From Manihot esculenta (Eukaryota; Streptophyta; Magnoliopsida; Malpighiales; Euphorbiaceae), in the NCBI RefSeq assembly GCF_001659605.2, contig NC_035162.2:7025248-7089247 (forward strand): a DNA stretch of 64,000 bases, read 5' to 3'. Shown here in pieces: positions 50,001-63,082 of this stretch. The position numbers and the translations under genes were made by a program. The number at the start of each line of letters is the position of its first letter. Position 1 is the first letter of the stretch. The notes under the pieces were generated by a model. The model made no database searches and was not told the DNA's origin. It saw only the letters and a program-made list of their open reading frames with translations.

Positions 50001-52679
50001 CCAAAACTGTCATGGCACTAGCTTAGGAAACAAACCTGCCTACAGGTCTGCCAATGGCCTCAAAGTAAGTGGTAGTTTGCTACAATTGCTATACCTAATC
50101 ATCTTTAAAATTGAGGGAAGCAAACAATGTTTATCATATTTCTTTAGTCATTAGTCCTTGATTTTCTTTAACAAACTTAATTCTCCTATTTCAAAGCCTG
50201 TGGCACTGCTATTGCTTGATAATGTTTTAATGTTTCTGCAGCTATGCTCTATTTGATATGGATGGGAATCAGGTTCCTCAAGAACTGGTATCTAAGGTTG
50301 GCGAAACTTTTGAGAGAATCTTACAAGAGGTATTTTCTTCTTCCATTCCTTCGATTTTTCTGCTTTCTAATTCTATAATGCTCTATTTTCTTTACTACTG
50401 CTTCAGTTTGTCACTAGAACCTCTTTGAATTTTGTATCCCATAATCATACTCTTCTTGTTTCTTTTTTGGTGGTGTATTTCTTGCATGTACAAAGAGATT
50501 TGATTTGCTATTTATGCTTGTGGATAATTCCCCATGTCACTTTCTAAGTTTCACCCTTAGGCCACAAGAGAATAATGGCCTTCTATTTGTGTTATTAGCA
50601 TTTCCTTACTTTCCTTCATGTTTCAAAATGCAGACAGAGAAAGTAAGACTGGAATACAGTGAAGACATGTCCATAATCAGCGCTTTCTCAATTGTTTTTG
50701 AAAGAATACCAGAATTAAGGTTTGATGAGAATAATAACTTGTTGAAGTAGCTTATTCTTCTAATTCATATGGTTGTTGAACTCGGAACATAATTCAATGA
50801 AATGTTTCTACGGTGCAGGTTGGAGGGGCTTGCCCATAAGGTGCTTCAATGGTACTTGTGTAGAATGGAAGGCTGGTTTGCTGCTGATGCTGATACCATC
50901 TCACTCAAGAGTTGGGATCAGGTAAATTGTTTCGTATCAGCAATTTAAATTATTGTGAATCCTGGCCATGTGCTGTATCATCACAAATAGAATGAAAACA
51001 AACAAGAAATTGTGTTGGAGGTGGGCCCCAGGCATGTGTTAGAATTGGATCTTATACGTGCTAATTGCAATTATTTCACAGAAATTTAGAAGTAACTGGT
51101 AGGTATTTTTTATATTAATAATGACATTTGGATTCCCTGAAATATTGTTTGTTGGTTAGCAATCTTGCTATAATGTTTACAGGTAGGGACAGCTAAGAAT
51201 GCTGGATCCCACGGCAAAAGTGAAGTAATGATGTGTACAATGGAAATGCAAATACATTATCTACTGTATTTTACAAATTGATCCACACTCTGAAATATTA
51301 GTTCTCTGTTGCTTAATTGAATGGGTTATGAGAGATGCTTGCACAGGTGCTAGACATCATTTTGTAGCACTTCGTATCTTGATATGAATAACTTTATATC
51401 TAGTTGTGTCTTCAAACTCCCTCTTAGTTGATTATCTGTTGGCTTTCCGAGTCACTGCTAGCTTTTAGTAGACTTCTGATATTATTTGTTGACACTGGCA
51501 TCATTTCACCTTATTTCAGGAAGAACTGCTTCCAGGTGGGCATGGGCTTATGGTGAGGGGCTACCTTCCTGTTGTAAACACACTTGCCAAAGGACTTGAT
51601 ATCCGCCTAGGACACAGGTACAAGTCAATTATGTTCATCACTGACATTTTTTATTCTGGTCTGATTGACACTTGTAAAAATATACTTGAAGCTTGTGTGT
51701 GCACGTACATGCATGTGATGCATGCACATTTTGTGCAAGTATATTTCTAATTAATATCGATTTTAATCCCTTCTCTCATTTTTTGTTTTCTAGAGTAACA
51801 AGAATTGTTAGGCATTATAATGGTGTAAAGGTATCAACTGAAAACGGGAGGACATTTGTGGCAGATGCTGCTATTGTTGCTGCTCCTCTTGGAGTGCTGA
51901 AATCCAGGGCCATAACTTTTGAACCTAAGCTTCCAGATTGGAAAGAAAAAGCCATTAACGATCTCGGGGTGGGAATTGAGAATAAGATTGCATTGCACTT
52001 TGACAAGGTGTTCTGGCCAAATGTAGAGTTCTTGGGAGTGGTTGCAGAGACATCTTACAGCTGCAGCTACTTCCTAAATCTACACAAAGCTACCGGTCAT
52101 TCTGTTCTTGTTTATATGCCTGCTGGACAGCTGGCCAAAGACATCGAGAAAATGTCTGATGAAGCAGCTGCCAATTTTGCTTTCTTGCAACTCAAGAAGA
52201 TCCTACCTGAAGCATCTGCACCGGTAATTTCAGTTCTAATATGGTTTTGCAACTTAAAAGAGTTCAAATTCTTGAGCATCTTTTCTGGTCCTGTCTCAAA
52301 AATATAGAAGTCATAACCCTTTCCTTTATTTTTTTTTATTTTTTTTTATTTCAATTGGTTTATAATGCAGATTCAGTATCTTGTTTCTCACTGGGGCTCA
52401 GATATCAACTCACTCGGTTCCTATAGCTACGATACAGTAGGCAATTCCCATGATCTGTATGAAAGGCTAAGGATCCCTGTAGATAACCTATTCTTTGCAG
52501 GAGAGGCAACAAGTACGAACTACCCAGGGTCAGTGCACGGTGCATTCTCAACAGGACTGATGGCTGCGGAAGATTGCCGGATGCGAGTTCTGGAGCGATA
52601 TGGCGAGTTAGACTTATTCCAGCCAGTCATGGGTGAGGAGGCATCAGTATCTGTTCCGCTCTTGATCTCTCGTATGTAA
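46991..52679 (+). CDS. PAO2: Polyamine oxidase, peroxisomal back-conversion type (PAO2/PAO3)
   Basis: FAD enzyme that oxidises spermine and spermidine back toward putrescine, releasing hydrogen peroxide and 3-aminopropanal in peroxisomes. Ten exons: 46991-47033, 47571-47686, 48195-48283, 48383-48496, 50242-50329, 50634-50719, 50819-50921, 51520-51617, 51794-52223, 52371-52679. All are GT-AG, phases fit, and they give 491 residues, the family length. Seen: FAD-binding [17 protein letters not shown] (31-47), [22 protein letters not shown], and the C-terminal FAD contact [18 protein letters not shown]. The C-terminus SRM is a peroxisomal PTS1 signal, as in Arabidopsis PAO2, PAO3 and PAO4; the wording is nearest PAO2/PAO3. 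Intron 4 is long (1.7 kb). A uORF overlaps the start, and a Pack-MULE lies upstream. Confidence 0.95.
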
Positions 52680-53890
52680 CTTGCCTGGTCAGGGTGGCTC
52701 TATTCTATAGTACGAAGGTAATAATATGTAAAAGCATGTAGCAGATAAATGTTGAACATGGGATGAGGGCTGACACATTATTGCCATTTTGATGGGGGCA
52801 GTCTGGGAAATTATTGTTTCCTTGAGACTAAAACTAGTCACATTGGTTCATGTGAAGTCTCCCCCCTGTTTAGCATACTTAGCAATTATTATTTGGACAG
52901 ACAAAACAGTATATTGTGTCAGCTTTGTGACTTATTCTAAAGCTAGTTGATAGACTTTGTCTCCTTAAAATTGAATTTTAATTATTATGCTATTATTCTA
53001 TTCCCTTTCTTATTGCCCTTTTGTTTAACCTTTGTTGATTTCAGCCATGATATCTAATTTAGGCTAAGAGTCACTTAACTTTTAATTTGAAATAATATAA
53101 AAATTTCTCTTACCCATTAAAACCAGATTTTCTGTTACAAAATTGATCTTAATTAATAAAAATTATATGGATTATTAATTAACCCTTCAACAATCGTTAG
53201 TCTATATGATTAACAATTGTAGTTGTGGAAATAGAGATTCCTTAAATAGATATTGGAGGATTTTTTGAATATTAATTTCAGAAATTTATTAGGCTAAAAA
53301 TAGAAGTAACAAATCTCATTAATAAGATAAAAAGAAGCTTAAGCCTTAATGCATTTCACAATTACTTGTCTTTTCTGAACAATTTGTGATGCTTAGTCAC
53401 TCAAACAATAATGTGGCTGAGCAACAATTACATATCGATCAAATTTTATATTACTAAGTATAAAGGAAAAAAAAAAAATTTAAGTAGAATAGTATAATTT
53501 GAGTTTTGATCTTTGATTTATCAAAACTCAAAACCATAAAGCTTTATTTTTTTTACTTTTTCACTTTTCCCTAGAACAACAGCTATTTTAAACTGACAAA
53601 ATTGAAATTAAATTTTATTTGCATTAGTTGATCAATTAAGGAGTAAAGTGCTTTCAATTAATATTTACTCTATTCATAAGAATCGAACACGTAATCTTAT
53701 TTAACTCGATCTCATTAAAAAGTAAAGTGCTTTCAATTAGTATTTATTCTTTTCATAAAAATCGAATACTTAATTTCATTTAACTCGAACTCATTTAAAA
53801 AAAAATGACAACACATATGAATTTCAAAAAAAGCAAAAAACCATCATAAATATAAATCCGCCTGTAATATATCTATTGTATAATGAAATG
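52680..53890. other. PAO2 3' flank and AT-rich spacer
   Basis: About 200-300 bases are probable 3' UTR. The rest is AT-rich with no supported coding region. A short imperfect direct repeat (AGTAAAGTGCTTTCAATTA, 53642-53660 and 53722-53740) is followed in both copies by similar sequence for about 70 bases. Confidence 0.6.
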
Positions 53891-53905
53891 ATGCTAAAAT
53901 TTCTC

Positions 53906-54480
53906 TCATATTTTCCTGAAACTACTCCTTTCTGCCTCTGCTCTTCTTTTAATATCATGGATAGCCCAGCCTGGAAGTACAAGTAGGAAAAGCATCCAAA
54001 AGAAGAGATGGTCCTCTGAACTATTAGGCCTTTGGAAGCAGATCATGGTGAAAGCTAAATAGCCGGGTAAAGTTGGCTGCAAAATGAGGGGAGAATAAAG
54101 TAGACCAGTAAATAAATGAATGATCAGAAGGTGTTTGATATATAAATCCAATGAACTGCAGCCAGTCAATGAATTGAGCTGAAGCTTTCGACGGGATCAG
54201 ATTCTTCAAGCATGGAACAGCTAAGTATAGATGAACATAAATTACAACAAAACATACAAGGACTTAAACCTCAGAATTAAGATGTAACCCCTCTCTTAAT
54301 GAAGATATTTCCCTCATCGAGCTTTACTTCAACTTCAGTCGTTTTCATAAAAACCCCATTTGCATGTAGATCTCCAACTTCTTTTTGTTCTTCATTCTCA
54401 CAGAACTGCCGATTGGCTCCCCACCATTTGTGCTCTCTTCCTCCTCTTTCCTCATCATGGAAAAAGGATTAAATGAACAG
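53906..54480 (-). other. Unresolved small gene or gene fragment, membrane-protein-like
   Basis: A minus-strand frame from about 54199 to a stop at 53906 encodes roughly 90 residues. It has two hydrophobic stretches (around LLIIHLFTGLLYSPLILQP and LFFWMLFLLVLPGWAI) and a basic-acidic tail, DIKRRAEAERSSFRKI. There is no good ATG in that frame; CTGCAG at about 54156 on the minus strand could be a splice acceptor. Further 5' on the minus strand a frame at about 54460-54345 starts MMRKEEEESTNGG. Whether these are exons of one gene could not be shown. I do not recognise the protein. It could be a gene fragment or chance. Confidence 0.3.
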
Positions 54481-54599
54481 AACAACGAAAAGCAAATTAC
54501 TTGAATTTTAAGAAAAGAAAAAGAGAGGGAGAAGATTAACTCACTGATCAACAAGGTGGTCTTGTAAATGGCTGAACTGCAACGACAATGCAATGCAGA

Positions 54600-55484
54600 A
54601 TGGAAGAGACGTAGACACTGCTGCAGTGCAGTCGCAATATGTTGTGACTAGGAAGGTGGACCCCACTACACCAACCAACCAGTAATATCCAAACATACTC
54701 CGCTTAATATTTTGTTTGGAAGTTATGTACACATAAATAATATTATTAAATTGAGATTTTTTTTTTCAAATTTTATTAGTTTATTTATATTTTAAAATCA
54801 CTTAATTAAAAGTTTCAATATTTTATAAAATCAAAATTTTTAATTATTTTATTAAAAAAATTATTAATCACCTTGAATTTTTATATTATTATATTGATAT
54901 AATTTTGCTTATATATATTTAGTTTTATAATATTAATATTTATACTATTTAATCACTTTATTTAAAAAATAAAATAAATTGATTAATAATTTATTAATAA
55001 AAACTTAATAATTTAATTTTATAAAATACATAAATATTATAATTGAATAATTTTAAAATAGAGATAAATTATTAAATTTTTTCCTTAATTTAGATAACTA
55101 ATAATTGTTCTTCATAAATTTCATTGAATAAAAAATGAAAATTTCAGAGATTACTCTCAAAATTTTATTTTAAGAAACACAAGTATTTTGTTAATATAAT
55201 TAAATACAGACTCATGATTTTTTTTTTCCTTAAAAAAATAAGTGATACAGTGAAATTGGAAGTATCCAACTAAACCTCTAGCGTTTGGCTGATCTGGCCG
55301 TCCGAATCAAATTCCAAACCAAATATTTAATCTTTTTTTTTTACCAAAAAAAAAGAGAAAAGCGAAAACATCGCCCTCTTTATTAACGCCAGAATCCTTA
55401 TGGCCTTGGATCTTATGTGTCAATTTGTCACTTCTGTGTTCTATTGGGACTTTCATAAGATTGATTTGATTGGAGAGAGCAGTG
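54600..55484. other. AT-rich spacer and promoter of the N-acetylglucosamine kinase gene
   Basis: No coding region is supported. The last 150 bases before the ATG at 55485 are less AT-rich and should contain the transcription start; no definite TATA box could be chosen. Confidence 0.6.
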
Positions 55485-58400
55485 ATGAAGCGCTATAGAA
55501 ATGGCGAAATCTGGGACTTCGAACACGAAACTCCGGTGTCCGAGGACCGGCCGGTGATTTTAGGATTGGACGGCGGGACAACATCCACCGTCTGTATATG
55601 CATGCCAGTCCTACCTTTCTCCAATCCTCTCCCGGACCCACTTCCCGTCCTTGCGCGTGCAGTCGCCGGTTGCTCCAACCACAACAGTGTTGGTGGTCAG
55701 TACGTTTCTTCTGTGACTTTTCTATATTCAGTTTCAAATTTCAATTGCTCTGGCATTTTGTTCAAGGGTTTTATTTACTTTCTCTGCTGGCTGCCGCTGT
55801 TGCTTTTCTAGACTAATAAGATGGAGTAAAAGCTTAATTTATTATCATTAATGGTAAATTGGCTACATTACATGCTATATAATGTTTCCTTTTGCATTGC
55901 TTGCATGCAGGACTGCTCTCTGTAATTTGTTTAAATAATTTATGTATCTATAAGTGGCAGCAATGAGTTGTTTTGTACGAACACAATGGAATTTCGGGCC
56001 AGAGATGTATGTAATGTGTGTAGGTGTTGTTTATACGTAGGTTGTTAAGTAGTGAAATGGATGGGTGCTATCTGAGCTGAAGAGCATTATCATTACTCTA
56101 ACAATTTTGATTCTTAGTCCTTTTGTATTTTACATGCTACAGAAACTGCTGCTAGAGAGACATTGGAGCAAGTTATGGCAGATGCCCTTTCAAAATCAGG
56201 CTCCAATCGCTCCGCAGTTCAAGCTGTTTGTCTAGCAGTTTCAGGTGTTAATCATCCAACAGATGAACAAAGAATTTTAAATTGGCTTAGGTTTGCTTTC
56301 TAATACTGACAGTTTACATCATTTTCCCTGCACGCGCACACATTAACAATATCTGAAATAATAGGCAAATAATTGTTTCCTGTCAAATTATGGAGTTTTA
56401 AGCTTTAGAAATGTTTGATCTATAATTCTATACGTGACTCTGCCTTTTGCTATACATCCTCTAGAAAATGGTAGGCCTTTTAAGTTTCAATTTTTTGATA
56501 TTGCTTCAGCAACTTAGGTATTACATGTTGAAAATTAGTCTCCCAATTTGATATTTCCATCGTGACTTTACAACCTCAACTGCTAACAATTGGCCCCCCC
56601 TCTTTGCCAACTCTTTCAAGTAAGTCATGTTCTGTTGTTTGATAATACATTCATTTTGGTGTTACTGAATTAATAGCTTTTACATGTAATTCAATTATTG
56701 ATTTTCTTTTTATTTTAGTCATTTTGCTAATTATTTGAAAACATTATAGAGTTTGTGGCTGATTTTGTTTGACTACATGACATCCTCTCCAATTCCAAAA
56801 TATGTTTTATTTTGGTTTCTTAAACTCCTGTTTGCAACCCCTTTAAATGTCCAAAATTTTTACAGACCATAGTGAATGTTGGGGAGTAAATGAGTCAGGA
56901 TGCTCATGCTTGAGATGCCAAATACCTGAATTTGACTTTGTTTTGATTGATTGGAGTTTGAACTCGAGTAGTTTGAGTAGTTAGTGGAGCTTCCTTCCAT
57001 TATTTCAATGCTCAATGGGTGTCTCTTGAGTGTTGAAGTTTTCTTGTTTTATTTCATATATATTTAAATGATAACTTATGAAGACTAAAGTGCTAATCCA
57101 ATATATATTACTAAATAAGTTAGTTCACCTAAACTTTTAATGAAAACTAATTTGAGTGTTACAAGCATCAAGCGTGAAAGCAAAGCTTGATTGAGCTTAA
57201 GTCAAGTTTGTTTAGTGCACTTTATTGATTTAACCAGCTCGGTTATTCCCATAATAAAGTTTGGAGTTAAGTCCTTGAACAAGAAAGGTTAATAATGAGA
57301 CCTCTAAGAAAACGACCATGAAATCAATGCAGAAGTAAAATAATTTCTATGATTGGGAGTATGCATAAAATACTTGCCAGGTGACATTGGGATTATATGA
57401 TCTAAGCACTTGAAATATGTTTGCTTTCCATATAGGCTTTAAAAAATATACATAAAAAAAAAGTTAGAATTATAGCTAGAACCATGATAAGAAAGACTAA
57501 GCAAGATGCATGAAAAATTTTGCCTCTGAATTATTGTAATTCTGCTCTTTACATATTTACATTTTTATTGTCCCCGTCATTTTCTTTTTAACTTCAACAT
57601 AGTCATTTCTTAAATCTGCTATAACTTGATTTGTGCAGGGATATATTCCCAATTCATGTTAAGCTATATGTCCAAAATGATGCTGTGGCAGCATTGGCAA
57701 GTGGGACAATGGGAAAGCTTCATGGCTGCGTTTTAATTGCTGGTACTGGCACTATTGCTTATGGATTCACAGAAGATGGTAGAGAAGCTCGGGCTGCAGG
57801 TGCTGGACCCATCTTAGGTGATTGGGGAAGGTATATATTTGATTTCCCCATTTCTTTTTCTTCTCTTTCTCTATTCTCTCTCCTGTTCTCCCTCTCATAG
57901 TGATGCCCCAGTATAATTTTATGCATGGCAATGAAGAAAAGAAATAAGCTTTAGTAAGGTGCTTGCATTAAATCCTTGACTTATTGGAAAGCTCTTGTTA
58001 AGGTTCTAAAAGCCAGCATGTAGTTGAAGAGCTTGGCTGGTAAAATAACTGCATTTTCAACCTTCTCTTCCTCTCATTAAACTAAATTCTACTAGCTTCA
58101 CTTATTACTAGTACTGGGTGCTTGCTAATTTTTACTTTTTAAATTATTTTCCTTATGGAATAATCAAGCTGCCCATTTGTATCTTCAAAGACCATTTTGA
58201 AGAAAGTTATTCTCATCCCTTTTGTTAGTATGAATAATATTTTTATTTATCCTTAAATGTGAGTATGAGAGTATGTATCTTCAGAGAAGTTTCATCTAAC
58301 TGATTTTTTGTTTTGCTGCAGTGGATATGGAATAGCTGCACAAGCATTAACAGCAGTAGTAAGGGCCCATGATGGTCGTGGTCCTGAAACAATTCTGACA

Positions 58401-61400
58401 AATAGTATTTTACAGGAGCTTGATCTTTGTTCTCCAGATGAACTTATTGGGTATGCATTCCAAGACTTATCAGTGCCATTTCATTCTTGTTTTTCACAGT
58501 TAGTAGTTGTTAGGATCTCTGATGATCTTCAATACATTGAGAGAAAAATTGTTGTAAATTGTGATTTTTTTTTCAATCTAACGGTTTTTTTTTTTTTTTT
58601 TCTTTAAGTGATTCCTTATATTGTTAATAGGATTATAATGAAACCGCATCGATGTACTACTTGAACTGGACTTGATTGAGAAATTTGAGGCAGGAAACTT
58701 GACTTGAACTGAATCAAGTTGTAATTTTCATGCATGAGCTCTTCATGATGTGATACTTGAAGTACTGAAATAAATCACCATAACCAGTTTCTGAATTAAG
58801 ATACCACATGAACTCAAATGCATTTGAATTTCACAAATTATTATGCAGATATTGTATAAAAATAAATATATGTTAAATTCTATAAACTTAAATACTCAAT
58901 TAGACTTGTGATTCATTAGGTTTCAGCTTGACAATTACAATTCGAAATATTTACAAGTAGGGTCTTATTAGCATAAGATAGGTGAATTATTTACACTAAT
59001 AACTTGAAGATGGAAAATATTGAAAATGAAAATTTAGTTCTTTACATCAAAATAATTTGAACTTGCAAGTACAGTATTTCTTTGATTGATGTAGTGAAAA
59101 AATAGGAAATTGAAGAAATTTCACATAAATACTTTTCTAAAATTTTTATCACTTGGTTCTTTCAAGTGAATGAATTTTGTGGACCTGTTTATATTTTTAA
59201 ATATACAATAATTGTTTCTCTTATGTAATCTTTAAGAATTACTGAAAAAAGAAAATTATGTTTCAGTATTCTTACTTTGGTTGGAGTGCATGTGGTGCTT
59301 GATAAAATGAATACCAGTTATGGAATAACATATTGTGTTTTATCTTTTGGTATATAGGTGGACGTACGCAGATCCATCTTGGGCTCGTATTGCAGCTCTA
59401 GTTCCAGTCGTTGTATCTTGTGCAGAGGCAGGTGATGAAGTAGCAAATAAAATCTTGCAAGATTCAGTTGAAGAGTTGGCTTTAAGTGTGAAAGCTGTTG
59501 TTCAAAAACTTGACTTATGTGGTGAAGGTGTGGTTCAGTTAATTCTTTGGTTTGGTTCCGATCACTATGAAATAGGGATAGAAGGTTCACTAGGCCTGTT
59601 GACCTCAAAACGCTTATGGTTATTCTGGTTAAAGTAAAATATGGTATAATTATGCTGGTATTTGGTGAAAAAAAAAAGCTCATGAGCTGGGTAATTAATT
59701 CAATGATATCTGTTTATATTGTACATGTTGCAAATTACAAAATGTGGATGAACATGGTGATTAAGTTTATTTTTCTTCGGATTGCATTTTTGTCCTTGAC
59801 AATCAGATCCATATTGAGCATATAGTGCATAAGTTATTATGATATAGCAGTTCCTTCAGAATGGCTTTTACATGTTTCTGGACAGTGAACACCAAATATG
59901 AGGCGGTTAAATTTTAGGAATACAGTTAATATGTACTTAAAAGAATTATGGGTAACTAGATAGCCTTTTAGTGTTGTTCTACCTCCCTTGAAGTTTTTGT
60001 ATCTTATTATGCTTTTGTGATAGATGGAAATGCTTCTTTTCCCCTTGTTATGGTTGGTGGTGTTCTTGAAGCAAATAAGAGGTGGGATATAGGAAAAGAG
60101 GTTGTAAACTGCATTTCCGAAGACTACCCTGGGGCTCTTCCAATTCGGCCAAAGGTAACCACTATTCAATTTCTTCCCACCATAAGTTTTTTAATTTTTA
60201 TTTTTTTATTCTTTGAATGACTGCTCAGTTTCCAGCAAATCTTCTGTTAAATTTCTTCAATGACAGTATTTGAACAAAACTTGGCTGTGGACACTAGCCC
60301 AAAAAGAAAATGAACTAAATGCACTTTATGAATGAAGATTGAAAGAATTCCTACAAATATAATAATTAGGAGTTGAAAATATGTTTGGTTGTGTGTTTTC
60401 CTCATTCATTACTGATGTTCTTTGTTCAAGATGTTTCTAATCTATAATAGTTAATCGTTGATCTTTTAAAAGAAAAAGACTTGTGATTATGGGAATAAAT
60501 TTCGTATAACCCCAAAAAATTCAGAAAATGAAAGGGAAAGGAGTACAAAAGTCGGTTGGCCTGTAATAAGTCATTATGGCTGCAGATCTTGTTTTCTAAT
60601 CATTGTTTTTTTCAAAAATGAACTAAGTTTAACTCACCCTAAAAGTTAGCTTAAAGAGGAAGGAGTGTCTAAGGCTTTATTGGGGGCACGTTACCTTATT
60701 TAAAACAATTGTGAAAATTTAACACACCCCCTTCACTAAGAACCAAACAAACCAAACAATTGGAGCGTGAAATGGAGATAAACATGGAATGAAGAGGCTC
60801 TAATATCAGCTTAAGAAAATGAGACTTACCCTAAAAGCTAGCTCAAAGGAGGAGTGTCTAAGGCTTCATAAGGGGTGCACTCTCTTAATCCAAACCAATG
60901 TGTAAACCAAAATCCTTAGAGACAATTAAGCTAAATGTCCAATTGGAATCCAATAAGGACAAGTGATCATCTGTTGGATATCCTGTTTTATATATTAAAT
61001 ACATTGGTGTTTGTGCTCAAGAAGCTAAACATGTATATATATGGTTACAAAATCCTGTAAATATTTTAAGTGTATTGCTCAAAAATTATTGGCCTAAAAC
61101 AAGCATATTAGACAAAAAGAAATATCGTGATGCATGCCTAGAAAAAAGATTTTGAAATTAATATTAATTCTTAGTTTCAACATTTAGTTTTCAACTATAA
61201 ATTTTTGTTACATTTCTATTTAGGAAAATACAGATTTCCAAGGTACCAAAGCTTCTGGATTTTATTAAGACATTTTTTTTCTTATTTAGGAATTTATTTG
61301 CTTCTTATTTGGAAGTATGGGGATCTGTATTATTGAGGTATTTTTCTTGTTGAACGAGTACAATAATCCTCTACAAATATGTGTAATATAGATTTTATTG

Positions 61401-63082
61401 GGCTTTGGTAATGGAAATCGAGTATTTTGATTTTGTGTGACGCCGGTGTGCTTAAGACTCCCCTTCTCTATTTCCACTGTCTTTTTTTTTTCCTTCCGCA
61501 ATCTTACTGCTACTGAATCAGTAGTAATGTTGGCTTCAAAAGGCCATCGATTTCACCTATATTCTCTCTAATCAACCCTAATCTGAACTCATCTCAACCC
61601 GGATCTCCCTTCTTCAAATCTTGGCCCTAACACTCGTCAATAACTTGTTAATTTTCTCTCCATAAAAGTGTCAGTTGGAAGATTACTTAATCTGTGCCTG
61701 TGATACACCAAGAGTGTCTCATTTTTTTATAGCAGTTCACATAGGGATCCTTGTTTAGACTCTGTTCTTGCGACAAACCATCTTTGTAATTCTTCCATGA
61801 ATCACTTGCCAATTACATGTCTTAACCTCATGGGTGGGTTGGCTTATAATTTGCCCAGGGAAGAAGATAGAAGTTTTTAGTGCAGCTTAGCTTTCCAAAT
61901 GCAATTTACCTAGTGGGATGCAAATTAGGAGGATACATAAGACGGTAGAAATTTCGATCTGCATGAAAAGACTAATCTGCAATTCAAGTTAAATTCTTTT
62001 GTTTTATTTTTCTTGAGAAATAGTAGGGTCAACCTATTGGGAAGAGAGAACATTAGTTGTTTTAGGTTAGGTCTGATTGAGATTTCTAGAGTTCTAAGAA
62101 ACATTTGACTTGCAAAACTAGAAATTGGAGTGCCATTAATATTTTGATAATTAACAAAAAATTGTGAATGGCTATCGAATATGGAAATGAAAAAAATTAA
62201 GGGGGCATTTTAGGTAAATTTCCTAGAGCATATATTATGGTTAAAGTTACTTGAGGACTCTTAACAGGATCATAGTTATCCCACCCATTCTAACGCATGC
62301 CATACATGTGATCTTCTTATTATTATGCTAAAGGAAGTATGGTTGAAGACGTGTGATTTGATCCCTGCCCCCCGACTTTTTTTTTTGTTATGTGCAAGTA
62401 TGATTTGGATCTCCATATTTGTTTTGCTTCTTTCTTCTTTTTGCTCTAGACTCAACTCTGACTAGGTTTGAATATGACCTTGCTGAGATTAATTATAATT
62501 CGGATCAAGCTTGAATAAAAGAGGAAAGATGCAGTATGTGACAGATTAAAAAAAATATCCTATGATACATGTATCTCCAAATTAAAAGAATGTTGTGGCA
62601 TTCCTTGCCCAATTAAATGCACTGGAGATCAGGTGAAGCGGAACAAATCATGTAACGAGCTATGACTATGCATCTTATGATTAGAGTGTATTTGGCATCG
62701 TTCCTAGAGTAGTTGTTTGGAAAACACCTCCTTAAATATGTTATTTAGAGGCTGCCATAAATTAATGTTGATATATTTAATCAGTAAATTTCTGATACAA
62801 TTAAACAATTTTTTCCAATATTATTTATAATGATACTTTTCTAAACAGCAAGTTTAAACTGTAATCCTAAACAGGCTTTTAATTGCACATTTTTTATTTC
62901 GAAACGTGACAGAAAATTTCCTATGCTTCTTATCGATTAATGTATTACCTTATTTCAATTACTATATATAATATGTGTTTTATTTCTTGCATCACCATCA
63001 GGTGGAGCCTGCAGTAGGGGCAGCATTGTTGGGCTGGAATTTCTTCATGAAAGAGACTTGCAAGGAAGATTACAAAAGATGA
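55485..63082 (+). CDS. NAGK: N-acetyl-D-glucosamine kinase (BadF/BcrA ATPase family)
   Basis: Phosphorylates GlcNAc to GlcNAc-6-phosphate in the cytosol, salvaging the sugar for UDP-GlcNAc. Seven exons: 55485-55695, 56143-56290, 57639-57830, 58322-58450, 59358-59527, 60024-60154, 63002-63082, all GT-AG with matching phases, give 353 residues. Seen: the phosphate-1 loop GLDGGTTST (27-35), the SGVNHP segment, VQNDAVAALASG (131-142) with the likely catalytic Asp 134, the phosphate-2 loop IAGTGTIAYG (153-162), GPILGDWGSGYGIA, and the late glycine motif VMVGGVLEANKRW. The C-terminus VEPAVGAALLGWNF is typical. The counterpart is Arabidopsis At1g30540. Intron 6 is 2.8 kb and holds repeat-like sequence. 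The start is the first ATG; TTG triplets upstream in frame are not used. Confidence 0.94.
60625..60910 (+). repeat. Dispersed-repeat fragment in NAGK intron 6, two partial copies
   Basis: CACCCTAAAAGTTAGCTTAAAG at 60635-60656 (shown only as a label) and the related block at 60826-60848 each continue with GGAGTGTCTAAGGCTT. They lie about 190 bases apart in direct orientation with about 80% identity by eye. Similar AAAGCTAGCTCAAAGG blocks occur as dispersed repeats in many plant introns. No terminal repeats were found, so the element class is unknown. Confidence 0.5.

Noticed and set aside
55598..55816. Frames running past the NAGK exon 1 donor
   Set aside because: Family sequence NSVGETAARE fixes the donor at 55695; the extension is intron.
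60971..61640. Possible solo copia LTR starting TGTTGGATATCC in NAGK intron 6
   Set aside because: The 3' end and a matching target duplication could not be found; the TG start alone is not enough.
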